Part shown: positions 58,301 to 64,000 of the stretch, piece after piece | Numbering within the stretch: position 1 is the first letter of the stretch | Layout: each line of letters begins with the position of its first letter | Assembly (NCBI RefSeq): GCF_022387135.1 | Contig: NZ_CP092462.1 | Span: 4,216,001-4,280,000 of the forward strand | Source: Comamonas sp. B21-038 | GTDB taxonomy: Bacteria; Pseudomonadota; Gammaproteobacteria; Burkholderiales; Burkholderiaceae_C | Reading direction: 5' to 3' | Length of the DNA stretch: 64,000 nt | Program-made: the position numbers and the translations under genes | The notes under the pieces: model-generated | Told to the model about the DNA's origin: nothing | What the model saw: only the letters and a program-made list of their open reading frames with translations | Database searches by the model: none

Positions 58301-61300
58301 TGCCGTCCGTCACCTCCACCATCACGGGCGCCAGCCCTGCCACATTGGCCGGAATGCTCCACTGGACAGCTCCGGTGCTGCTGTCGATCACCATGCCCTG
58401 CGGGAACTCCGTCAACGCATAGGCCAAGGTGTCACCGTCGGCATCCACGGCCTTGAGCGCATAGGTATAGCTCGCACCGGAGATACCACTGGTGCCTGGC
58501 TGCGTGGTTACCCGAGGCGGACGGTTGCCGGGCTGGCCCACACCAATCGCATAGGTCTGCGATGCGGTGCCGCCCTTGCCATCCGTGACCAGCACGGTCA
58601 GTTGCGCCTGGCCGCTCGCGCCGGCCGGCACAGCCCAGGAGACCCGGCCCGTCTGCGCATCAACGGAGATACCGGGCTCGCTGGTGGAGACGCTGTAGGT
58701 CAGCGCATCGCCATCCGGGTCACTGGCCAGAATCTGGTACAGGTAGGCTGCACCGGCCGTGCCGGTAGCAACCGGTGTTGAATTGATCAGCGGCGGCCGG
58801 TTGGCGGTGATGCCCACGCCAATCGCATAGGCCTGGGTCACTTCGCCGCCCCGGCCATCGGCCACCTGGATCTCCACCGTCTCGCTGCCAGCGAAGCCTG
58901 CTGGCACGGGCCATTCGAGCTTGCCGGTGGCAGAGAGCGTCATGCCTGCGGGGCCGGTCAGCAACTGGTAGCTGAGCGGGTCACCATCGCGGTCGGTGGC
59001 CACGACCTGGTACTCATACACCCCGCCCGCAACGGCCGTCACCTTGGGGGTGGAACTGATCACCGGAGGCTGGTTGCCGCTGGCCGGCAGCACTTCAAGC
59101 TGCCAGTTTTGCTGCGCGACATTGCCGGCGGTATCGGCCACCTCGATCAGCATCGCATGCACGCCAACATCGGCCGCGCTGGTGGCCCAGCTCAGCTGGT
59201 TGCCAGCCCAGGCAGCGGCGGCGGGCCCGGAGGCCAGGCGGTAGCTGAGCGTTTCGCCCTCTGGGTCGGTCGCACTGACCGAATAGGTATAGATGGCGCC
59301 AGCGCGCACCTGGCTGGGCGGGCGGCTGGTGATGGTGGGAGCACCATTGCCATACACGGGCACCTGGACTTCAAACGCCTGCTCGGTCTGGCCACCGCGC
59401 TGGTCGTCCACCAGCACGCGCACGGCAAACTTGCCGGCGGTGTTGCTGGCAAATTTCCAGGCGATCGCGCCATTGCGCGCGTTGATCGCCATGTCCGCTG
59501 GTGCCTCCAACAGCGTCCAGACCAGGTTGTCACCATCGGCATCACTGGCCGAGGCCGTATAGCTGTAGGCCGCCGGATAGGCCAAATAGGTCACCGGTGT
59601 GGCGGTGAACACGGGCGCACGGTTAGGCGATGTGGTCACGCGGATGCTGAAGCTCTGCTTGCCCTGGTTGCCATCCGGATCGGTGGCGGCCAGCACCACC
59701 GCTGCTGTGCCCGTCACTGGCGAGGGCCAGGTCACGGCGCCGCTGCTGGCGTTGATCACCAGGCCCGCTGGGCCGCTGAGCACGCTGTAGATGACCGGGT
59801 CACCGTCGCGGTCGCTGGCCAAGGCCTGGTAGCTATAGGGCTGGGCGACGGTGGCCGTCAACACGGGCAGGCTGGTGAATTCCGGGAACGCCTGCACCGA
59901 CACCACCACGCGCTGCACATCACGGGCGCCATGCTGGTCGGTGACCTGGATCACCAGCGGGTAGGTGCCAGGCTGGGGATCTGTCCAGGTGATGCGTCCA
60001 GCCGCATCAATGCTGATGCCCTCTGCCTGGCTGCCCAAGGTGTACTGCAACGGCCCTTTCTCGGGATCTGTTGCGGTGACCTGGTGGGAGAAACTCACAC
60101 CCGCAGGCACCTTGGCCGGGAACTGGCTGGTGATCTGCGGTGGCAGGTTGCCATCGACCACATGGATGGAGAAGGCCTGGCTGGCCAGCAGGCCTTTGCC
60201 GTCGCTCACCTGCAGGTTGACGCGGAAATCCCCCATCAGGCCGGGCTGCCAGCTGATCTTGCCGCTGGCGGCATCCACGGTCATGCCCACCGGGGCATAC
60301 ATCAGCTGGTAGCTGAGCGGGTCGCCATCGGCATCGACGGCGGTGGCCTGGTATTCATACAGCTGGCGGACATCCCCGGCAAGCACCGGCTGGCTGGTGA
60401 AAATCGGCGGGCGGTTCACCGGATCCCCTATGCTCCAGTGCGCGGGCACATAGGTAGCGACCTCGCCAGAGCTGCACAGCGCGTGGCCATCCACATCGAG
60501 CGCCCGGATGCTGTAGTAGTAGGTCTTTTGCGGCTGCACCGTGCGGTCCAGCCAGGTGGCGTGGCGCGATTGCGTGGTGCCCAGGCGGACATAAGGGCCG
60601 TCGAGCTTGTCAGCACGGTAGACCGCATAGCTGGCAGCGCCGGTATCGGCCCAGGTCAGCTGCACATTGCCAGGTTTGGCGCGCAGTTGCAGGTCATTGA
60701 CGCAGGCGCCTTGCGGCGGAATGCTGACCGAGCCAAAGGCATCGACATAGACATAGCCGCCATGACCGCTCTGGGAGCAATCGGCACCCACGACGCGGAT
60801 TTGCAGCTCATGGCCCAGGCTGCTGTCGGGCACCTCCAGGTCCACATCGATGAACGGCGTGGACACCCATTTGCTGCCCTTGTAGACCGTGGTGTAGAAG
60901 ACGCGGCCAGGCTGGTTGGCAAACGCAAAGTCGTAATACAGCGTCTCGCCCTTGGTCAAATCCTTGATCTCGACAAAGAAGTAGGGCTGGTTCGTGGGCT
61001 CGTGACTGGGGTCCTCCAGCACCGCTGCGTAGCTGAATCGCACGTGGAGCTTGCCGTCGCCCGGGTCGCGGTCGGTCTCGGTGATCACGCCTTTTTGGCT
61101 GATCTCGTTGATGTGTGCGCCGTTGTCATCGTCATTGACCTTGGCCGAGAAATTGCCCTGGCGCGGCAGCACCAGTTGCGGTGCGCGCGGGTCAAAACGG
61201 CCGTCCACCACGGTGACTTTTTCAACACCTCCGCCATTGAAGCGCACATCACCCACCTGGAACGGAGGCGCACCGGTCAAGCCCGGGTTCAGGCCAAAGC

Positions 61301-63041
61301 GCTTGGTCCAGCCTGTCAGGGTCTGGCTTTCAAAATCGCCATTGACAAAGATCGCGTGCGAATCGCCGCCCGCACCCAGGCCCAGCACCAGCAGCAAGGC
61401 CAGGGTCCAGCCGCGCCGGCTGCGCAGCGCGTCTCTACGCTGCAGCCACAGGGCGCCCAACACCAGGGTACTGACCGACAGCACGCTCAGCGCCAGCCAT
61501 CCCATCGCAGGAATGGCCTTGAGCGCACCGGCAGGTGCATTGACGGAGGCCGAGGCGCGGTTGTTCGACAGCACCGGATCGGGCAGCTCTGAAGCCAAGG
61601 TCACGGTGTTGACCAGCGGGCCATCCGCCTGCGCCATCACGCCGGTCACATCGATGGTGATGGAGGCGCCCACCGGCATCTCGGCGCGCACGCGGATATC
61701 GCTGCCCTGGCCAGATGCTGCGCGGCATACAGCGCCGCCCCGGGCGCTGCAGGTCCAGCGCACCGCTTCCACGCCCGAGGGCACCAGGTCTTCCAGTTGC
61801 GCAGCGGTGACTGCTGCCGGGCCATGGTTGACCGCCACCAGCTGGAAGGCCACTGGGCCACCAGGCAACACATGGGGCGTACTGGTGGTCTTGGATACGG
61901 CCAGATCGGCCTGCGCAGCGCCTGCCGAGCCGACGCTGACCTGCACCAGGCTGTCGTTATTGGCTGCATCGGTGTCCACCGTATCGGTGTGCGTTGGCGC
62001 CACCGTGGCGCGGTGCGTCAACACGCCGTCTACGGTCGCTGTGCCGGTGACCGTGACCACCACCTGGTTGCCCGTGCCCGCAGGCACCTGGGCATCGACC
62101 CGCAGCTGGTGGCCTGTGCGAGGGCTCGCATCGCAGGCGGCCAGTCCCTGGGCACTGCACGACCACTGCACATCGGCCAGCGACGCGGGCACGGCGCTGC
62201 TCAGCGTCACGCCCGTACCGGCAGCCAGACCGGCGTTGCTGACCACCAGGCGGTACTGCACCCGCTCGCCCACCTGGTAGTGGGCCTGTGCCACTGTCTG
62301 CGTGACCGCGTAATCCACCTGCGCCCGGGTATCGGGAGCGGCACCTTTGAACAGATAAAACTGCGCAAAATGCCTGCGCGCCGATGCCAGGTCATTTTGC
62401 GTGGCACCGGCATTTTCTTCGTCGCCGACCACCAGCCAGACACGGACATCCTGCCCGGGTGCGATGGCCCCTGGTACTGCGGACATCGCAATGGCCATAT
62501 CCTCACCGCCGGCATTCGGCAAGGTACTGTTACTGAGATCGCCGGTTGCCGCACGCGCGAGCAGGGAGCCATTCCAATAACCCATCTCCCCCGCTTCCCA
62601 GCGGTCTGCAGCGATATGGCCGGCAGGCGCTGTCAGCGACGGGGCCACCACCGCTTCGTTGAAGAAGGTATTTTGGGCGGCGTCCTGGTCTATATCCACA
62701 AAGCCGGTAATACGGACATTTTCCAGCGGCAATGCGGAGTTATTGCGAAGTAACCACTTCCACTGCACCCCCTCCTTGCCAAAGCTGGACTTCTCGGTAT
62801 TGACGAGGGTCAAGCCATTTTGAAGCGGCGCCAGGCTTTCAGCCGGAATCTGGCGTATTTCTTCAGCAGCGGCTCCATCGCTGAGAAAAAGGCTTACCCG
62901 TTCCACAGTGAAACTGGCCGTCTGTGCGGCGGCCATGCCGGCCACTAGCAAAAACCATACACCTAACCAAAAACTGCTTACTTGAATTATTTTTCGTTGC
63001 AGCTTTGTTTTTTGTCGCTGCGGCGCCTGCTGACCTGTCAT
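52362..63041 (-). CDS. Giant Rhs polymorphic toxin with internal sorting-signal-like segment and C-terminal NucA/NucB-type nuclease
   Basis: A 3559-residue exported protein. Order: signal peptide (1-40); DUF11-like domains (about 230-500); an IPTL-CTERM-like stretch IPAMGWLALSVLSVSTLVLG plus QRRDALRSRR (about 508-545); a second hydrophobic helix; a new extracellular start VNGDFESQTLTGW (about 565); an FN3-like domain; eleven Ig/cadherin-like repeats with ATDxDGDxL motifs (about 875-1863); an Rhs/YD-repeat shell (about 2050-3260) with RHS core RARDYDPQVGRFISMDE; the junction VDPSGN near 3330. The last 225 residues end in a nuclease domain with CDEYPYAST (Cys3486 onward), the NucA/NucB signature. 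An immunity gene follows. No VgrG or PAAR is present. Confidence 0.86.
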   Translation of the reverse strand: MTGQQAPQRQKTKLQRKIIQVSSFWLGVWFLLVAGMAAAQTASFTVERVSLFLSDGAAAEEIRQIPAESLAPLQNGLTLVNTEKSSFGKEGVQWKWLLRNNSALPLENVRITGFVDIDQDAAQNTFFNEAVVAPSLTAPAGHIAADRWEAGEMGYWNGSLLARAATGDLSNSTLPNAGGEDMAIAMSAVPGAIAPGQDVRVWLVVGDEENAGATQNDLASARRHFAQFYLFKGAAPDTRAQVDYAVTQTVAQAHYQVGERVQYRLVVSNAGLAAGTGVTLSSAVPASLADVQWSCSAQGLAACDASPRTGHQLRVDAQVPAGTGNQVVVTVTGTATVDGVLTHRATVAPTHTDTVDTDAANNDSLVQVSVGSAGAAQADLAVSKTTSTPHVLPGGPVAFQLVAVNHGPAAVTAAQLEDLVPSGVEAVRWTCSARGGAVCRAASGQGSDIRVRAEMPVGASITIDVTGVMAQADGPLVNTVTLASELPDPVLSNNRASASVNAPAGALKAIPAMGWLALSVLSVSTLVLGALWLQRRDALRSRRGWTLALLLVLGLGAGGDSHAIFVNGDFESQTLTGWTKRFGLNPGLTGAPPFQVGDVRFNGGGVEKVTVVDGRFDPRAPQLVLPRQGNFSAKVNDDDNGAHINEISQKGVITETDRDPGDGKLHVRFSYAAVLEDPSHEPTNQPYFFVEIKDLTKGETLYYDFAFANQPGRVFYTTVYKGSKWVSTPFIDVDLEVPDSSLGHELQIRVVGADCSQSGHGGYVYVDAFGSVSIPPQGACVNDLQLRAKPGNVQLTWADTGAASYAVYRADKLDGPYVRLGTTQSRHATWLDRTVQPQKTYYYSIRALDVDGHALCSSGEVATYVPAHWSIGDPVNRPPIFTSQPVLAGDVRQLYEYQATAVDADGDPLSYQLMYAPVGMTVDAASGKISWQPGLMGDFRVNLQVSDGKGLLASQAFSIHVVDGNLPPQITSQFPAKVPAGVSFSHQVTATDPEKGPLQYTLGSQAEGISIDAAGRITWTDPQPGTYPLVIQVTDQHGARDVQRVVVSVQAFPEFTSLPVLTATVAQPYSYQALASDRDGDPVIYSVLSGPAGLVINASSGAVTWPSPVTGTAAVVLAATDPDGNQGKQSFSIRVTTSPNRAPVFTATPVTYLAYPAAYSYTASASDADGDNLVWTLLEAPADMAINARNGAIAWKFASNTAGKFAVRVLVDDQRGGQTEQAFEVQVPVYGNGAPTITSRPPSQVRAGAIYTYSVSATDPEGETLSYRLASGPAAAAWAGNQLSWATSAADVGVHAMLIEVADTAGNVAQQNWQLEVLPASGNQPPVISSTPKVTAVAGGVYEYQVVATDRDGDPLSYQLLTGPAGMTLSATGKLEWPVPAGFAGSETVEIQVADGRGGEVTQAYAIGVGITANRPPLINSTPVATGTAGAAYLYQILASDPDGDALTYSVSTSEPGISVDAQTGRVSWAVPAGASGQAQLTVLVTDGKGGTASQTYAIGVGQPGNRPPRVTTQPGTSGISGASYTYALKAVDADGDTLAYALTEFPQGMVIDSSTGAVQWSIPANVAGLAPVMVEVTDGKGGIATQGYAISVSGASNRAPAFSSTPVTSATAGTAYAYTARATDPDGDAISYTLDAAPAGMSINATSGAISWTPTLAQGGTHAVAVRATDAKGAYATQSFGIYVQLPNNNPPQISSKPTLRWAPGVPYQYQVTATDPENDPLTYALDKAPAGMAMATGTGLLTWNSPVLGSHAVEIKVQDTRGAYVVQSYTLQIAANREPVITSAPVPSAAIATPYAYQVVATDPDGDFLTYRMSGAPASFTMSATGLISGTPTAQGTHAITVTVSDGQASVTQSWTLRVTEPAAGGPLEAGVTPSPKYLNLGESTTLQVFAQGGTAPYTVSSLTVNGRAVTVDTAYQAVFTPTAMGKHNLRLTLRDAKGSSVTVDDWFGVKDPSDVLAPLAAITAPGSSDDITVTDVFEPTAIIGTASDANLAEYLLMISPAGQNQWSKVGGGTASVTAAKLGDLNPQTLANGLYDLGLIVRDVSGNETSAKVTVAISGEQKAAPLQLTFTDMAFEIEGLPLTVRRSYDSLKRAQRMDFGYGWSVDYQDVWLQTNGVLGRSWVMQETGSGFNRKICVRPQGSRVASVHMPDGRLEQFDLRASPECVSVLQWASNPSVSLAFSAKASNKSGSKLEALGYSDLRLAGGDLFDMGTTETFNPTQYKLTTLDGIEYILNKDFGIQQIKDRNGNSLQFTRSGISHSGGWALAFTRDAQGKISKITGPGSQVLNYGYDAADNLISVVDQSNAVSDFRYENPKVAHGLTSYTDPLGRLALKTTYDDAGRVLSQTDAAGKAVTVSTDNTANKQTIKDRNGNTTVYDFDDRGNITRVLDAAGGITQYAYDAHDNEIEVIDALGRKTTRSYDAFGNVTSETDPAGRVTQTAFNAQGNVTTITDAAGNVTTNGYNASGDLTAITDAAGKAFGMGYSPTGSLSSMTDKAGNVTRYTYAKINGTTLKQTETAPDGTVTTYAYDSAGNVTSTTRAIVTQPGQPATTVVEKTSYDTKGNVTSRTNAVGDTTTYLYDAAGQLVQETDSQGRKTAHEYSLRGEKSKTTYPDGRVESWAYDNNGNETQRCTGSLCTRTAYDALDRATKVTDPMGFAVESVYDAAGQLSSSKDARGNSTAFEYDLAGRETKQTNAAGIEVTREYDLAGNLVKTTDGLGRATVHAYNSTQKRTSTTLAHGAVTQFAYDANGVLLSETNPLGHAYQFGHDPLGALKTVTDPLGKVTGYTWNGSNQLLTQTDANGHTTRYGYDSAGRRVVRTLPGGKSEGLVYDSEGRLVSRTDFDGSQTIYSYDVGGKLSKVTRSDGRSLSQGYDSFGRMNSQTDTAYGNLGLTLDGNDRVTREVWSHNSLGTSFSATLDYAWDANSNRTQVSTSGQAIKASYNTLNQLETLTHPDGTTTRFAYDNAGNRVQVVRADGSTTDYQYNPANQLTAVLHKKADGADIASFVYTLNAAGQRTQVAERMVGVGSPAATVERSVHYQYDAAGKLLQERVAQTAPAVFDSTIDYVYDDVGNRSRRTVGHNGQVTTYQYDSHDRLTQSVDSLTGTTTYQWDERGNLVQKASPADTTTYAWTVDNRLAKVSTGAKTVEYGYDSSGRRIKRLVKEGATTTETHYKVDHQRGYSEILVESTKVNSGPWVDTVHVHTPDGLGELIASTSAGVQTQLFSDGLGSVRVAQTAAASHVFSYDAFGIALGATEGMPTNAADAAATSHRYTGEYADSQTGLLHLRARDYDPQVGRFISMDEHPGANRIPLTLNKYLYGNADPVNTVDPSGNFGLGGMGASMGSMANLATMSYARMAVFDMISNALLSPIMDAAVKSFMGDGNTQRVVYGNAGVSQLLTSLALQCRVTKKCLLKKIPVMVNGWASPETSRHIWDSLQGNGGTADDVPYPLSFILIKRSDRDDVKPSVRNASIRCGNRPHGYDCDEYPYASTFNGGTAMYELGGVSLRGVPLQDNRAQGNKLKSFYQKNRIGTGKPFINLAIPYGPGFYIDKNGKAH

Positions 63042-63058
63042 ACCCCACCCGATCGCTG

Positions 63059-63064
63059 ATTATA
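63059..63064 (-). promoter_or_regulatory. Candidate -10 hexamer of the giant toxin gene
   Basis: TATAAT on the minus strand, 18 bp before the start codon. The ribosome site GGGTGGGG lies between them. The -35 position is weak (CAAGCG), and the implied leader is only about 11 nt. Confidence 0.4.
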
Positions 63065-63378
63065 GAAATGGGCGAGATTCTCGCTTGAAACCTTTGTTTT
63101 CAACTATCACTGTTTTTAAAAAACACTATAGTTACTTATGGTTTCTTAACTTATTTATTTCTTACACCCATAACCTGCGGGTATTTTTGGGGCATCTTGG
63201 GATGCCACGCCCGCATTTCCTCAGAGGGCACAGCCCCCATTTATGGAACACAGGCCTTTATCGGTTTCCGGGCTACCACGGCGAGATAGACGCCAAAACA
63301 ACGCAGCGCCGTTACAACACCATTCCCGACAAATTCCCCAGTTTCAGGGATGGCATTTTTTGTTCACTCGCATACCAT

Positions 63379-63398
63379 CGCGGGGGTCCACCCCCGCG
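63379..63398 (+). other. GC-rich hairpin in the leader of the response-regulator gene
   Basis: CGCGGGGGT-CC-ACCCCCGCG is followed by TTTGT, 16 bp before the regulator ATG. It could be an attenuator, or the end of a transcript coming from upstream. Confidence 0.4.
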
Positions 63399-63413
63399 TT
63401 TGTCTGGTTGCCC

Positions 63414-64000
63414 ATGCTTGAACCCTCGTTGCTTGTTGAAGATGCCCTTTTGCCGGTCCCGGTGTTGGTCGTGGAGGACGAGCCGCTTTTGCAGCAACGC
63501 TTGCGCCAGGTGCTCAGGCAGCTGGGCTATGAGGACGATGCGCTGATTTTTACCGGCACCTTGGCCGAAGCCCGTGCCGTGGTGGCCGAAGAGCCGGTGG
63601 GCCTGGCCTTGGTGGATCTGCGCCTGCCCGACGGCAATGGCCAGTCGCTGATCGAAGAGCTGCGGGCCGAAGACCCGGGCCTGGGCATTCTGGTGGTGTC
63701 GGCCTGGAGCTCCGAAGAGCTGATCCTGAGCGCGCTGCGCGCCGGGGCCACCGGCTATGTGCTCAAGCAGCGCGATGATTTTGAGGTGATGCTGTCCATC
63801 CGCAGCGTACTGCGGGGTGGTGCACCGATAGACCCCTTCATCGCGCGGCGCATCTTGCAGCTGCTGCCCATGCGTGCGCCCAAGCCGGCGGGCAGCGCCA
63901 CCCCCGCAGCCCACAGTGGCGAGCTGGACGTGGGCCTGACACCCCGTGAGGCCGAGATTTTGCGCCTGGTCGCCGATGGCATGAGCAACCGGGAAATCGC
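63414..64000 (+). CDS. NarL/LuxR-family response regulator (cut by window end)
   Basis: 195 codons are visible. The receiver domain starts after a short N-terminal tail (LVVEDEPLLQQRLRQVL), with the phospho-acceptor Asp in LALVDLRLPDGNGQSL, then VVSAWSSEE and the Lys in YVLKQRDD. A linker rich in Pro/Ala leads to the LuxR-type HTH (LTPREAEILRLVADGMSNREIA...), where the window ends. Genes of this type usually sit beside a sensor kinase, which would be downstream. Divergent from the giant toxin gene. Confidence 0.92.
   Translation, partial: MLEPSLLVEDALLPVPVLVVEDEPLLQQRLRQVLRQLGYEDDALIFTGTLAEARAVVAEEPVGLALVDLRLPDGNGQSLIEELRAEDPGLGILVVSAWSSEELILSALRAGATGYVLKQRDDFEVMLSIRSVLRGGAPIDPFIARRILQLLPMRAPKPAGSATPAAHSGELDVGLTPREAEILRLVADGMSNREI

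Noticed and set aside
53742-62753. Plus-strand frames of 1166, 509, 827, 409 and 318 codons opposite the Rhs toxin
   Set aside because: They are shadow frames of the toxin's repeats, low in complexity and without ribosome sites.
63085-63546. A 153-codon plus-strand frame before the last gene
   Set aside because: It overlaps the response-regulator gene out of frame; the regulator has intact receiver motifs and is clearly the real product.

Overview
The window reads as chromosome of a high-GC betaproteobacterium of the Comamonadaceae, most likely Comamonas or a close relative. This rests on the rpmH-rnpA-yidD-yidC / dnaA-dnaN-gyrB origin neighbourhood, a small Trp-rich protein typical of Burkholderiales, and IPTL-CTERM-like C-termini. 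The genus call is inference; no 16S gene is present.

Layout. 0-3.3 kb: Fur-box-controlled iron-siderophore ABC importer on the minus strand (binding protein, permease, ATPase, then the first codons of an exported protein, probably its TonB receptor). 3.4-5.7 kb: an OmpR/EnvZ-type two-component pair. 5.8-11.9 kb: mnmE, a lone peptide-binding protein gene with its own terminator, yidC, yidD, rnpA, rpmH, all minus. 11.9-12.3 kb: oriC with three DnaA boxes. 12.3-17.8 kb: dnaA, dnaN, gyrB. 18-20.7 kb: a HipB-like repressor with three operators at exact 50-bp steps and what looks like a hipA remnant, a membrane protein, a conserved small protein and a GNAT-like protein. 20.8-23.3 kb: an AT-rich island of small membrane-protein genes, one apparently frameshifted. 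23.7-26 kb: DUF2007-like protein, LysR regulator and divergent SDR.

26.5-40.1 kb is a surface-protein region. A 418-aa exported protein is followed by two giant paralogous exported proteins (about 1357 and 1767 aa). They differ by about four internal repeats of about 100 aa, and share leader, terminator and 3' flank. Around and between them lie dispersed DNA repeats: a structured element in four copies whose stems covary, 26-30 bp perfect palindromes, and TTCATG hexamer arrays.

41-45 kb: small Trp-rich protein, CitMHS citrate-metal transporter, a small hypothetical protein and a LysR regulator. 45.3-51.2 kb: complete lactate-use operon lldP-lldR-lldD-dld with two perfect LldR-type operators 125 bp apart. 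51.7-63.0 kb: a 3559-aa polymorphic toxin (Sec signal, DUF11-like domains, an internal sorting-signal-like segment, eleven Ig/cadherin-like repeats, Rhs shell, C-terminal NucA/NucB-type nuclease) followed one base later by a SUKH-like immunity gene. 63.4 kb to the end: start of a NarL/LuxR-type response regulator.

The less ordinary parts are the covarying structured repeat family near the giant exported-protein genes, the giant toxin with a sorting signal buried inside it, the repeat-number difference between the two giant paralogs, the three phased HipB operators without an intact hipA, and the AT-rich small-membrane-protein island. All family assignments were made by eye from translated sequence and recalled family features; no database search was run.
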